64,000 nucleotides of DNA from Phaeosaccion multiseriatum. Its lineage: Eukaryota; Ochrophyta, other classes. The notes below the pieces were generated by a model that saw nothing but the letters and a program-made list of their open reading frames with translations, was not told the origin of the DNA and made no database searches. The stretch's first letter is position 1, and every line of letters starts with the position of its first letter. Both the position numbers and the translations under genes were made by a program. The stretch covers positions 806,001-870,000 of the forward strand of contig OZ218963.1 of NCBI GenBank assembly GCA_965112735.1, written 5' to 3'. Of this stretch, positions 21,879-39,365 are shown one piece after another.

Positions 21879-24583
21879 CCACCCTCCCTCCCTCCCTCAC
21901 CCGTCATCTCAACACTAGGTGATGGTTTCAAACCTCCGAGGGGCATATCCGCTGGAAATTGGCCGCCAACAGCAGCTGGAGAAGAGAAAGAAGCAGGCAG
22001 CAGCAGGAGCCATGGCGAACAAAAAGAAGCAGCAGCAGAACCCCCCCGGGGGGAACCGCCTTTTGAAGCTTGTGCGTGAGCGAGCTGGAGATGGAGAGAA
22101 TGAGGGGAGGAGGAACAATAGAAGGGAGGAGAGAGGGGAGGAGAAGGAGGAGGAGGACGAGGACGACAAGGAGGAGGAGGAGGAGGAGGAGGAGGAGGGG
22201 GGGGGGGATGAGGAGGAGAAGGAGGAGGGGGATGGGGATGGCAGTGGATGGATGGTGGGAATTGCCCAAGTTGCTGCGGCAGAGGAGGAGCTGCTCTGGG
22301 CGAGGAAGTGGGAGGAGCAGGAGAGGGAGCTAGACACCGTTCTAGCATTGAGGGAGTGGGAGGAGCAGGAGAGGGAGCTAGATACCGTTCTAGCATTGAA
22401 GGAGCGACAGCGGCTCAGGCTGAGGCGGGCTGGGAGAGGAAGGGGGCGGGAGGAGGACGAAGCGCAGGTGAGTTGAGAGGGAGGGGAGAAGAAAGAAGAG
22501 CTGCATTGTTGCTTCTCCTTTCGGTGGGTTCGTTATGGACATCGATATCACGTTCACATCGAGTTCGGTGGGTTCGTTATGGACATCGGTAGCCGTCTGG
22601 CAGCGTGCTTGGGTTTTCTCCTTTTTTCTGTTTGCTTACTTCACTCACACACACACACGCCCTAACACCCCCGCTGTTGTCCTCCTCGTCCTCCTCCTCT
22701 TACTTTCCGTCTGACCGTTTAAATGTGTCGTGTCTACTTGGGTCTTTCAGAGGAAGCTGCAGCAGCAAGGGCAGCAGCAAGGGCAGATGAAGCAAGGACA
22801 GAAGAGAGGAGATGGCAAGCCAAAGAGGAGTCGCATACCGCAGAAGCCCATGGCGCCCTGCTTATGGGATCTCTATGCCAAACCGGAATTTAAGAAGAAG
22901 ATCAAAGACCCTGCCACAAAGCTCTCGGTGAGTGAGGGAGGGAGGGGGGGGAGGGAGGCAGGTGGTGAGTGAGTGAATGAGTGACTGAGGGAGTGGAGGG
23001 AGGGAGGGAGTGAGTGGGTGTTGAGTGAGGGAGAGAGGGAGAGAAGGAGAGAAGGAGAGAAGGAGAGAAGGAGAGAAGGAGTTAGTGGGTGAGTGAGTGA
23101 GTGAGTGGGTGAGTGAGTGAGTGAGTGGGTGAGTGAGTGAGTGAGTGATTGAGTGAGTGAGTGAGTGAGTGAGTGAGTGAGTGAGTGAATGGGTGAGTGA
23201 GTGAGTGAGTGAGTGAGTGAGTGAGTGAATGAGTGAGTGAGTGAGTGAGTGAGCGAGTGAGTGAGTGAGTGAGCGAGTGAGTGAGTGAGTGAGTGAGTGA
23301 GTGAGTGAATGAGTGAGTGAGTGAGTGAGTGAGTGAATGAGTGAGTGAGTGAGTGAGTAGGTGGGTGGAGGCTCCTCAGTCAGCCCCCCTGCCAGGCAAG
23401 CTCACACAGACAGACACGCACACACACAGACACACACGCACACACATACAGACACACACATACACACACAAACACCCTCCTCCTCCTCATTCTCCTCCCC
23501 CTATCCTTCTGCAGGACGTTCCCTTCGAGGAGCCCTGTGCCCTCAATCTCAACGCTCTCAACGAAGCAGCGATACAAAAACTCGAGGCCAACAGCACCTC
23601 CTCCCCCTCCTCCTCTCTCGGGATGGTGGTGGAATATACGGAGATGCCCCGTGTGATGATTGATTACATTTACCCTCATCACTTCCAAATGGCGGCACAT
23701 ATGAAGGACCATCAAGCCTACTTGGTGGAAGCAACCACACACTACTCCAAGGTGTGTGTCTGTATGTATGGTGTCTGTGTTGTGTTGTGTCTATATGAGT
23801 ATGTCTGGCTCACCCTCTGTGCCTTGCTCCACCTCTCTCTCTCTCTCTGTCCGTCTGCTCTACCCCTCTCTCTTATGTATACGTCTGGTGTGTGCCTGTT
23901 GTCTCCAAACGAAATCCCCTCCGACTAGTTGTGTCTACATGTGTCTGTCTGTCTGCCTCTCTCTGTCTCGTACCTCTTTGCCCCATATCTCTGACGCGAC
24001 GCGCCCTTTGACTGGGTGTGTGTGTGTGTCTGTATGTGTCTGTCAGCTTCTTGACTGTGTGTGTGTGTGTCTATATGTGTCTGTGAGGCTCCCTCTCTCT
24101 CGATGCCTCCCTCTTTCAAGCGCACCCTCTGACTGAAATGCTTTGCACTAGCCTTTGCCTTTGCTCTCTGCCTTTTGCTCTGCCCCTTCCCCCTGTCTTC
24201 CCTTGTGTTGCTGATTTGCTATGCTTGGTGCTCGCCTGCTGTACCACCAACCAACAACTGCTGCGTGTGATGCACACACACACATACACGCTAACAACAA
24301 ACACACCAAAACAACGCAAATTAGCGTACGTACATCCTCACACGCATAGCTAACGCACGACCACACAAACACCCCTGAACACCAACAGGCAACGAAGGGA
24401 AAGACCCTTTCTTTGGACAAGGACAGGCCGAAAGACGCTTTCCAGCCCGGGGTGGACGCCAAATACAAGGAAGACGCTGCGAGCGCCGCCATGAAGGAAG
24501 CGGCGAGGACCACACACCTCTACGAGAGCTATGAGAAGCTCCAGGGCATGCAGAGGTGGAGGGACGGACAGCTCATCAACTAA
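17801..24583 (+). CDS. Type II membrane sulfotransferase-like protein (Golgi type), frame broken once in a G run
   Basis: Exons: 17801-17960, 18419-18426 (8-nt microexon), 18602-19266, 19608-19766, 20351-20434, 20661-20741, 21342-21461, 21919-22467, 22751-22927, 23515-23751, 24389-24583; about 811 aa. N-terminal RRRR then one membrane segment (CIAVFMGTCLLFMVLF, residues about 22-38), an Ala/Gly/Glu stem, and a lumenal catalytic region. A PAPS 5'-phosphosulfate loop is formed across the 19766/20351 splice (FIFHQ + TRCGSTLAANMIAS), and a 3'-phosphate motif by ETPWVYLFREPTE + VMVSNLRG. Exon 8 adds a Glu-rich linker with a duplicated 16-residue unit (WEEQERELDTVLAL). Exons before and after 18914-18923 (ten G) are in different frames; the Ala/Glu-rich composition continues across, so one base is gained or lost there. 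Acceptor substrate unknown. Confidence 0.8.
19915..20344 (+). repeat. (CTC)n trinucleotide array, about 400 bp
   Basis: Nearly pure CTC/TCC repeat ending five bases before the TAG acceptor of sulfotransferase exon 5; it takes the place of the polypyrimidine tract. The opposite strand reads as poly-Gly only because GGA repeats encode Gly. Confidence 0.95.
20742..21125 (+). repeat. Minisatellite of GTCAGTGGGTGGGTGTGTGGGTATTAA units
   Basis: About a dozen imperfect copies, 26-31 bases long, begin right at the donor GTCAGTGAG of sulfotransferase intron 6. Units contain AAGTCAGTGGGTGGGTG, so the donor hexamer GTCAGT recurs in every unit. Confidence 0.9.
22304..22401 (+). repeat. 48-bp in-frame tandem duplication inside sulfotransferase exon 8
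   Basis: Two copies starting GTGGGAGGAGCAGGAGAGGG differ at only a few positions and encode the repeated residues WEEQERELDTVLAL. The unit length is a multiple of three, so the frame is kept. Confidence 0.9.
22928..23372 (+). repeat. (GTGA)n array at the start of sulfotransferase intron 9
   Basis: The donor GTGAGT at 22928 leads into GTGA/GGGA units, a short AGAAGGAG run, then GTGA units to about 23360. Confidence 0.95.
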
Positions 24584-24906
24584 GTTCTAGTTCGTTCGTG
24601 CTAGTCTGTTGTATGTAGAGCCTGGTGTAGAGCTGGTGCTTGTGAACTGGCGTAGCTACTGGTTTTGCGTAGCTGGTCTGGCTGTTGGGGGGGGGGGAGG
24701 GGGTATGTCGTTCCCTTCCCCGCCCATGGTGTTTACACACCGGCCCTCCAGGGGGGTACGTGAGGCAGAGGGGTGGGGGGTGGAGCAGCGTTTCTACAGA
24801 TGCGATGGTGAGACCGGGTGTGGGTGGGTGAGGGATACATAGATATGGGTGTATGGGTAGACGGACCGCCTCTGCCTCCTGCCCTCCACATTTGTCTCCC
24901 ATCTGG

Positions 24907-24946
<40 letters not shown>

Positions 24947-25740
24947 CGAGAGAGAGAGAGGGAGAGGGAGAGAGAGACATGGGAGAGAGGAGGGGGGGGG
25001 GGCAGAAGGTAGAGAGAGGGAGGGATGCAGGGAGGCAAACACAATGGGACCCTTTCATTGGTTGGACAGGCAAGAGGCCACTTTCGATGACATGCGAATG
25101 TTTGAGTTTGAGTTTCAGTATATTAGACCTCAACCCCGGCTGATATTTGGATGTTCGAGGATGTGGGATGATGTATTGGTTAAAGGTGTAATAAACTTTT
25201 AAGGAGGGAAATACAAAAGGAGGAAAAGGAGGGACCGAAGGACTAGCGATATAGAAATGATATCGAGTACCAAAGGAGTGGAAGGAAGGGTCAGCGATAT
25301 AGAGATCGATATCAGTACCAAAGGAGTGAACGGACATGTACCAGCGATATAGAGATCGATATCCAGTGTCGACATCAATTAAAAATGGGAGCACTGGGCC
25401 CTGGGTGCTTGTTTCGTGCGCCATGCCATAGCCATTATTCCGAGGGAGGGAGGAGTGCGTGGTGATCGCCCCCAGCCAGGCGAGGATTCTCTGGCTTCTG
25501 GCTTCTGGCTGGGCGGTAGGCCCCTCCTGGCTTCGGGCTCCTGGCCGCAGCCAGACCAGAGCTGGCTTCTCAACTTTTCCTCTCTTCCCCCTGGTGACTG
25601 GCTTCTGCTGGTCACAGCCCAGGCAGCCCCTCCCTGGCTTCTCGGCTTTTTGCCGCAGGCCGCCTCTCGCTTCAGCTTATCAGGGGGTCGGAGAAACCTC
25701 GCCTGCCCCCCCCCCCCGAGCTAGCTAGGCCGAGCGTGAA
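24584..25740. other. Intergenic region downstream of the sulfotransferase
   Basis: No gene seen. Holds a GA dinucleotide run (24908-24980), a tandem repeat of about 50 bases at 25241-25365 (AGCGATATAGAGATCGATATC then GTACCAAAGGAGTG, two and a half copies with GATATC palindromes), and a CTGGCTTCTGGCT-rich block at 25480-25660 whose ORFs look like repeat translations. Confidence 0.6.
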
Positions 25741-25796
25741 TGAGGACGGAGTCCGTTTGGTTTTCAATTTGAGTTGTAATACTTTGCTGCAGTTGA

Positions 25797-27929
25797 GACT
25801 TAGCTTCGGCTCCAGACTGGCCTAGAAGCCTATGCTCTAGGCCGGCCATTTTTTCTCCCTAGCTAGGCCGGCGGTTCTAGGCCTAGGCCTCGACCTATCT
25901 GATTACTGATTACGGCCGGCGCAGCCGGCCTGATTACTAATTATGGCGCCAGCCCGAGGAAATGGCCTGCGCCAGCCGGCCTGGTTGCTGATTACAGCCG
26001 GTGACCAGCCGGCTGATTACTGATTATGCGCCAGCCGGGGGCTGATTACTGATTACGGCCGGCGCACACCGTAATCTTGTCCAGGGTCGAAGAGAGGGAG
26101 GGAGGGAGGGAGGGAGGGAGGGAGGGAGGGAGGGAGGGAGGGAGGGAGGGAGGGAGGGAGGGAGGGAGGGAGGGAGGGAGGGAGGGAGGGAGGGAGGGAG
26201 GGAGGGAGGGAGGAAGGAAGGAAGGGAGGGAGGGAGGGAGGGAGGGAGGGAGGGAGGGAGGGAGGGAGGGAGGGAGGGAGGGAGGGAGGGAGGGAGGGAG
26301 GGAGGGAGGGAGGGAGGGAGGGAGGAAGGAAGGAAGGGAGGGAGGGAGGGAGGGAGGGAGGGAGGGAGGGAGGGAGGGATGTTGGAAGGCCCCGGGATTT
26401 GGGGTTGCTGTTACCTTGTCCGTGTGTCTAGTTCTATCCTATCTGTAGGCGACAGCGCATGTCGGTCGTGCGTACGTCGTTTTACAGGGAGAGGGAGGGA
26501 GGGAGGGAGGGAGGGAGGGAGGGAGGGAGGGAGGGAGGGAGGGAGGGAGGGAGGGAGGGAGGGAGGGAGGGAGGGAGGGAGGGAGGGAGGGAGGGAGGGA
26601 GGGAGGGAGGGAGGGAGGGAGGGAGGGAGGGAGGGAGGGAGGGAGGGAGGGAGGGAGGGAGGGAGGGAGGGAGGGAGGGAGGGAGGGAGGGAGGGAGGGA
26701 GGGAGGGAGGGAGGGAGGGAGGGAGGGAGGGAGGGAGGGAGGGAGGGAGGGAGGGAGGGAGGGAGGGAGGGAGGGAGGGAGGGAGGGAGGGAGGGAGGGA
26801 GGGAGGGAGGGAGGGAGGGAGGGAGGGAGGGAGGGAGGGAGGGAGGGAGGGAGGGAGGGAGGGAGGGAGGGAGGGAGGGAGGGAGGGAGGGAGGGAGGGA
26901 GGGAGGGAGGGAGGGAGGGAGGGAGGGAGGGAGGGAGGGAGGGAGGGAGGGAGGGAGGGAGGGAGGGAGGGAGGGAGGGAGGGAGGGAGGGAGGGAGGGA
27001 GGGAGGGAGGGAGGGAGGGAGGGAGGGAGGGAGGGAGGGAGGGAGGGAGGGAGGGAGGGAGGGAGGGAGGGAGGGAGGGAGGGAGGGAGGGAGGGAGGGA
27101 GGGAGGGAGGGAGGGAGGGAGGGAGGGAGGGAGGGAGGGAGGGAGGGAGGGAGGGAGGGAGGGAGGGAGGGAGGGAGGGAGGGAGGGAGGGAGGGAGGGA
27201 GGGAGGGAGGGAGGGAGGGAGGGAGGGAGGGAGGGAGGGAGGGAGGGAGGGAGGGAGGGAGGGAGGGAGGGAGGGAGGGAGGGAGGGAGGGAGGGAGGGA
27301 GGGAGGGAGGGAGGGAGGGAGGGAGGGAGGGAGGGAGGGAGGGAGGGAGGGAGGGAGGGAGGGAGGGAGGGAGGGAGGGAGGGAGGGAGGGAGGGAGGGA
27401 GGGAGGGAGGGAGGGAGGGAGGGAGGGAGGAGGGAGGGAGGGAGGAAGGAAGGAAGGAAGGAAGGGAGGGAGGGAGGGAAGGAAGGAGGGAGGGTGGGAG
27501 GCAGGGAGGGAGGGAGGGAGGGAGGGAAGGAAGGAGGGAGGGTGGGAGGGAGGGAGGGAGGGAGTCGACCCTGGACAAGCAAGCAAGATTATCTGATTAC
27601 TGAAATGGATGGCGCAGCCGGCCTGACTACTGATTATGACCGGCGCCAGCCGTAGACAGCCGGCCTGGTTGCTTACAGCGGGTGACCAGCCGGTCTGAGT
27701 ACTGATTATGCGCCAGCTGGGGGCTGATTGCTGATTACGGGGCCGGCCGGCGCACAACGGCGCCCGTAATCTTGTCCAGGGTCGATAGGCCTAGGCCGGG
27801 GGGGCTGCGCCAAAAATAGGCCTAGGTCGGAGGCCTGCGGCTCTAGGCCTAGGCCGGGGGCCTGAGGCCCCCCTAGGCCGGCCAAGTTTCGTCTCTAGGC
27901 CTACAGTCTGGAGCCCCGACTAGCGAAGT
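25797..27929. mobile_element. Inverted-repeat-bounded composite element carrying a GGGA satellite
   Basis: Outer ends: ACTTAGCTTCGGCTCCAGAC near 25797 matches, in inverse orientation, the sequence ending at 27929; GGCTCCAGACTG is a perfect 12-mer and GCCTAGA follows on both sides. Inside lie two direct copies of a roughly 195-bp CCGGC/GATTAC-rich block (about 25893-26090 and 27588-27785), each ending in TAATCTTGTCCAGGGTCGA. Between them is a GGGA array. CTTGTCCAGGGTCGA at 26076-26090 also recurs inverted at 27565-27579, directly flanking the array. AGGCCTAGGCC palindromes fill the outer parts. No coding capacity. It resembles a foldback or non-autonomous DNA transposon, or a nested duplication; no clear target-site duplication was identified. 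Confidence 0.6.
26091..27564. repeat. (GGGA)n mega-microsatellite, about 1.4 kb
   Basis: Two arrays, about 26091-26378 and 26487-27564, separated by a unique 110-base spacer. Long stretches are perfect; GGAA variants occur near the edges. Confidence 0.98.
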
Positions 27930-28244
27930 GCGAGAAAATGCGTGACATCATGTTCTGCGTGAGTAAATGCGTGACACCATTTTCTGGAGAGAATTGCGGT
28001 GTTTGCTTCAGTTGGAACTCGGTTGGAAAAAGAAAAAGGAAAGAAAAAAGAATGGCCGAAGAAACCCTTACGTAAGGACTGGCACGTATTCGGATTCGGC
28101 GTTTGGATCTCCCTGGAAAAGATCAGCTTGAAAAGATCGAAGAGGGGGGTGTGAGGAGCAATTGCCAAGCTGCCCCTCACACCTCTAACAGATCCCAAAC
28201 CAAGGGGCAACAAAAGTAAGCACGGGCTACTACTGGCGCGAACC

Positions 28245-28902
28245 ATGAGCGGGCATGGTAAAGGCGGGAACTGGTTACCTCGGCTACCCACTGCAACCAC
28301 GGACTCGGACCATCGGGACGAAAATGACCCCTACTGGCAAGCCGAGTGGGTGCGACGCTTTGGGGAGCTTCCCCAACTACCCCCTGAAGCTTGGCAAAGC
28401 CCAAGCTCTTGGAAGCAAGAGGTGCTCAGACGGGCATCATGCGGGGTTGCGAAGGACACACTTTCCTCCTTTTTCAGCGAGCGCGGTAAGGAAGGGACGA
28501 AGGAGCGGGGGTGGCCCGCGGCCCGCGGCCCGCATTTGCGAGCGAGGCTCTGCCCTTGATGTGAGGGGGGTTACTTAGTTGTGCCGGATTCCCGCGCAAT
28601 GTTGACTCCCACACTCATATCATTCTTCTCATTCTCGCTGCTGGCTTTCCTGCTCTCGTTTCCTTCTTGTCTTCCTCTCTTCTCTCCTATTCTCTCCGCA
28701 ACTTGTTCTATTCTCAACTTCTTTTTCTCCTTCCCCTGCTCGCTCCTCCCGCGCGCTTGCTGATACTTGCATCATGGCACCACCCCCCAGTGCATGTCAT
28801 GCTGTCGCGCACGATGGCCCTGGGCTACAGTGTTGAGTGCTCCATGCAGCAGCCACAGGAAGTCGTGATCATGGTGCGGGGGGAGGTGGAGGGGCCGCAG
28901 GG

Positions 28903-28942
<40 letters not shown>

Positions 28943-29849
28943 GAGGCGCAGCAGGGGGCTCCCGCTTCGTCCACCCTGCGGCCAGCCACGGACGCTGACT
29001 TGGCTCGAGTCGCCTTTCATGGCTCCGAAGTGACGATCGTGTTTCCCACGCACACCACCACCAGCGCGGTCGTAACGGGAGCGCTCTATGATGACCGTTA
29101 TGAACCGCCGAAAGAGGCGCTAATGCAAGTAAGTAGGAGTGGCCTGTGGGGGGCGGTGGCTGGTCGCGCGTTTGCGGTATGCAGTCGGTACGCACCACCA
29201 GCCAAGGCAGCAAGCAGTACAACTAAACTAGAACAAGCAAGGCGAGCAGAGCTCTCTCTCGAGCAGGCAATTTGGCGCTCGGATTGGTCCGCCTCAGCCG
29301 CCTCGCTCCAGAGTATCCGTGTATACACCTAGCTACGTAACCACCTCACGGTCTAACGGCACCCTCTGGTCTGCGGCGTTGTGTTCTTGCTTGTTGCTTC
29401 TTCAGCTCAGCAGGTTCTTCTTCCACAGTCCACGGGGCTATTTCTCGACGCAGCTACTCGGTTCTTGTGTGATTCGAGCGGCGATCCTTGCGCTACAACA
29501 GCTCGGTATGGAGACTCTTCCTGGCCACTCTGCCCTGGGTCTCGTGGCAAAGGCGATCAACGGCCATGTTGTGCTCAGTTGGGTCAAGGATGATGACCTC
29601 GCTGGCACGACAGCAGCGGCAGCACCAGCAGGAGGAGCAGGAGGAGGAGGAGGGAGAGGAGGAGGAGGAGGGGGAGGGGGAGGAGGAGGGGGAGGGGGAG
29701 GAGGGGGGGGAGGGGGGGGAGGAGCAGCAGCAGGAGGAGGGGGAGGAGGAAGAGGAGGAGGAGGAGGAGGTGGAGGAGCAGGCGCGGCAGAAGAGCCAGC
29801 AGCTGTCGCAGCAACAGAAGGGAGCAGGAGCAGAGAGGAGAGCGAGTGA
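28245..29849 (+). CDS. Unknown protein, three exons, Gln- and Gly-rich tracts
   Basis: Exons 28245-28485, 28791-29128, 29406-29849 (340 aa). Donors GTAAGG and GTAAGT and CAG acceptors agree in phase (1, then 0), which supports the model. The N-terminus holds DPYWQAEWVRRFGELP; the middle holds MLSRTMALGYSVECS, a CAG-encoded poly-Gln run (28908-28938), and FHGSEVTIVFPTHT. Exon 3 begins with LSRFFFHSPRGYFS and TQLLGSCVIRAAILALQQLG, a well-formed hydrophobic helix, followed by GHSALGLVAKAINGHVVLSW. The C-terminus is a Gly tract from a GGA array, where other frames are also open, so the last 80 residues are less certain. I do not recognise the family. A MITE starts 67 bases after the stop. Confidence 0.6.
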
Positions 29850-29915
29850 TCAAGTCGCTGACCCGACATTGCTTCGCGAGCTGTGCCTTTTATCCTTTTT
29901 TCTTTCTTTTTTTTA

Positions 29916-29960
29916 ACACTCGATTTGCGTAAGAATCGACCAAATCGCCCGTTTTTTAGA

Positions 29961-30000
<40 letters not shown>

Positions 30001-30203
30001 CGGCAAGGGGGAGTGCTCTTGCAGAAATAGTGACAAGTAGGGAAGGGGAAAAGCGATGAAAGCCGAAAGACTATGTGTCGGTAGGCACATATCTCAAAGA
30101 GCTGCGATGAAAAGCTGTAGCGCTTCTTCCAGCGTCATTTTGCGGAGTTCGTGCGGAAATTTTATTGGGGGCGATTTGGGCGATTCTTACGCAAATCGAG
30201 TGT
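29916..30203. mobile_element. 288-bp MITE with about 37-bp terminal inverted repeats and TA flanks
   Basis: The left end ACACTCGATTTGCGTAAGAA (29916 onward) continues to about 29950 and is matched by the inverse of the right end, CGATTCTTACGCAAATCGAG followed by TGT at 30203, with one mismatch (A/C) over about 37 bases. TA is present on both outer sides (29914-29915 and 30204-30205), as expected for a Tc1/mariner-type TA target duplication. The interior has an (AT)n run at 29964-29996 and no ORF, so it is non-autonomous. Confidence 0.88.
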
Positions 30204-30728
30204 TAATTACATTGTCATCAATTAGATGGAATGTAAAGAGCAAACAGCAAACAATCAGTGCTGGCTTTGATCAGTAATTGGCAGAGAAAGAATAGGACGA
30301 CTTTTGCAGCCCGCACGCATACCCCATTTTTTTTTTGTATATATAATCTTATGTGCGATGCATGTACATATACATTGGGTGAGCGCGTCTGTGGGCGGTC
30401 GGAGCTCTTCGCTACCGCACAGCACATTGGGAGGTAGGTACTCCCTCCTCTGCTCACCGTCCCTCACATCACATCGGCACTGTAGGAGAATGGCAAGGAA
30501 TTGTCCAGTCCGGGAGGGCGCAGAATCAACCAACCGAAGTACCTGCCATCCGCAAGTAGGCAATTGCGTACGACTCTCCCTCATACACCATACTCTACCA
30601 CACGAGCTGTTGATCATGTCCGTCTCGGGCTCGTCCTCCCACTAGATGGCACTAGATGGGCATCTCGACCGTAAGTAAGCACCTACGTAACGACTCTCCC
30701 TCATATGCCTTACCAACCAACCTCCAAC

Positions 30729-36522
<5,794 letters not shown>

Positions 36523-37035
36523 GTTGGACACTGTTTTGTCGCCATTTGGGGAGCGACCTAGACTTTCTGGCTGTTTGCGTATATCTACACACAGGATCCT
36601 GGCTGGTATCAACTTTGTTCCGATGGGGAGAACTGACGCATCGGAGGGATACGACCTCGGGGACTAAGTTCCCCGGGGCGGTTACAGAGAAGAGGAGAGG
36701 AGAGGGAGAGGAGAGGAGAGGAGAGGAGAGGCGAGGAGAGGACTTTTGAACACCCCCTTCTTCTTCACTTGTTTTTAACTAACAACAATGATATGAGCCC
36801 GATACTCTAGAATGCATGACGATGACTCCACCGAGCGAAATGCTAAAGGATAAAGGCCGCCCAAAACCAAACGGCTCAAATCTACGATACTCTAGGATCC
36901 CTGACCTGCTACCTGCTGCCGCTGGCATCAGCCGGCCTGCTATCAGGCACCGCCGGTAGTAGCATGCTAGCACAGAACAGGTCGATAGCACGTCAGGGGT
37001 CGAGTACAGTACGATCCGTCGTGGCTGAGTGAAGC

Positions 37036-38332
37036 TCACGAGAAGCTGCTTGTAAGTCCCAAACTGTTCCTTTCCCTACCGCCGGGCGGATGGGGGGGCG
37101 GCTCTCCTCCTGCTAAGCCTGCCGGTAGTGGTGCCGACTCGAGACCCACTTGTGCGGTTGGCGCTGCGGCATATGCTGTCACCCCACTCACCCCACTCAC
37201 CCCGGCTGTCTCTGCTTCCCCTGCTGCTGCAGCTGCTGCGGTTGCCGCCCATGCGGCTACGCCTACTGCCCCGGCTGCTCCTGGTGCTGGAGCAGGTGGA
37301 GGAGAGGACTCCAAACCCAAGCTGGATGGGTCAGCCTGCATCGAGTCGGTTTGGGCAGCTCTGTTCCCACCAGTCAAAGGCGCCAGTGATGCCGCCGCCG
37401 CCGCTGCTGCTGCTGCTGCTGCTGCTGTATCACCAACTACTGCTGTCCCCGCTGGTGCAGGGAGGTATCCCAAGAGGGGCTGGGAAAGAACAGGGCGGGA
37501 AGGGACCATGACAGCAAGACGCATTGAAAAACGGTTTGTAGGTCGTAAGAAAGACACATACATACACAATTGAAGAAAGATCACACACAGGTGGTGCGAG
37601 AGACCCAACAAACCCCTCCCTCTTTCTCCATCTCTTTGGCGGTGAGCCCCCACAAATTGCTATTGACTCTCCGTGGCGAGGAGAACACTCCCTACCTACC
37701 CCCTTACAGAGCGCTTTTCTCACCTGCTGCTGCTGCGGCGGCGGCGGCTGTGGTTGTTGCGGCTGCTGCGGCGGGGGCTGCTGTGGCTGCTGCTGCTGCT
37801 GCTCCAAGGCTCCGATTCGGCGTGCGAACTCCTCATTCTGTTGCGACAGGAGCAGCACCTGCAGGCGAGCCGCCTCTGTCAAGGAGGCCGTGGCCTGCTC
37901 CCTGGTCCTCATCAGCTCCCCCAGAGCCTTCAGGTTGCGCTCCATGCGATCCGCTCGAAGCTCGGCCGCCGACGCCCGCACCTCCGCGGTCTGTTTGGCC
38001 TGCTCATGGCGGGCAAGGGCCTTCTGCAGCCTGGCCACAGCCTTGCCGTGATCCTCCGCCGTCTTCTGAAAATTCTGAAGATGGCCCACCATCCGCCGCT
38101 CCCCAGTCACCACGCGGGCATTCAGGCCCCCGAGGGCGGCGTTGACGTCGCCCACCTCAGCCGATACTGTGGACACAGTCGATTTTAGCTCCTCGTATTG
38201 TTGGGCTGCTGCTCCCCCCCTTCGACTTGCCTCCTCCTCCCGGTCCTCCTCCTCTCCTCTGCCTTCTTCTCGTGGTCTCTTCAACGATCCTTGTGCAGTG
38301 TTACGAGCTTCCCCCGTTTGTTCGTGCATCAT
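37036..38332 (-). CDS. Coiled-coil protein with poly-Gln hinge and Ala/Pro-rich C-terminus, unknown function
   Basis: Two exons, 38332-37724 and 37479-37036, phase 0, 350 aa. A basic/acidic N-terminus (KRPREEG, EEEDREEE) precedes a coiled coil over residues about 40-165 (ELKSTVSTVSAEVGDVNAAL through LLLSQQNEEFARRIGALE), then a Gln/Pro tract that meets the splice site, then PLLGYLPAPAGT, poly-Ala and Pro-rich sequence. Charge pattern and a simple stop are consistent with a real gene, and splicing joins the only two open frames. No catalytic motif or known domain was recognised; a scaffold or nuclear structural role is a guess. It lies 514 bases upstream of PheS on the same strand. Confidence 0.6.
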
Positions 38333-39365
38333 TTGTACACACAGAGTTGAAATGAAAAAGAAAAGAAGTCTTCCACACCTCTACCGCACCCTACTCCCCA
38401 CTGATCTTCCTCTTCTCCCCCGCGAATACATAATCTACTCTCGACCTGTTCTCCAGCTGCTGGGAGGGAAGGGGAGATTGTGTTATACTGATAGAGGGAA
38501 GGGGAGATGAAGAAAAAAAGAGAGGAGAAAGAACTTCACGTCCTCCTCATCCAGCAGTAGTGTCACAGATTCGTACTACTTCGATTTATTGATTAGGGAG
38601 ACACAGTACACAATATTTAATCAAAGCAGAGCAATGCTACCGCCTACTCCAACTTGGTCTGCGTGTAAGTTGTCACATTGCTGGTACGAAGATTGGGCAC
38701 ATTTCTCGCTCCACGGAGAAGGCCCTCCACGTGTGTGCTGTCTCCTGTCTATTCCCCTCCGCCGCGGAGCCCTCTTTGCCCGCATGATGCACAGCACGTA
38801 TGTGTGTGTTTGTGTGTGTGTGTGTGTATGTGTGTATGTGTGTGTGTATGTGTGTGTGTGTGCGTACATGCGTGCGTGCGTGCGTGCGTCGGTGCCGCAG
38901 GGTGTGTGAGGCGTTGACACCCGTAATTCGTGGCTTTCGTGAAGCGCCAACAAACAGAAGGTCGGCTTCTCGATGTCAGAACTATTGATCGTTCAAGGCC
39001 AACGAGCTGACATTAAACCTGAAGCAGCTCGGCTTCTCAGCCTGTGCTCAACGTGCCAATCTCGTGTGTTCGGCCGCGGCGCTCTGTTGACCTTGACGCG
39101 CCATTTGCAATTCCCGAAAGCGCTTGCACCACTATGCATCCTCCCATCGTACATGAGACGCGGACAAAGTGCTCTCCAAGCCATCCTCTCTCTTCTGTCC
39201 GTGGTACCAGTTAAAACAGGCAGCCACACACACCCGCTGCCCTACTGTACAGCCTTTCGAGCAAGCGATGCCGAGAACTTAGGTAGAGTGGCCTTGTTTT
39301 CGTCCTCTCTCGCAATGCGAAACAGTCCAAGCATCCATCAGTCAGTGGCAGTGTCAGTGTCAGTG
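38333..39365. other. Intergenic region upstream of the coiled-coil gene
   Basis: A GT/GTAT repeat occupies 38800-38890. Open frames at 38973-39398 on the + strand and 38993-39229 on the - strand have no recognisable motif and are not called. A GTCAGT hexamer repeat occurs at 39340-39372, overlapping the end of ZSWIM7. Confidence 0.5.

Noticed and set aside
25416-25728. Trp/Leu/Pro-rich frames over the CTGGCTTCTGG block
   Set aside because: Open because of a short imperfect repeat; no protein-like features.
26379-27757. Several 370-450-codon frames over the GGGA arrays (both strands)
   Set aside because: GGGA repeats are open in many frames and read as GREG or SLPP; there is no other coding evidence.
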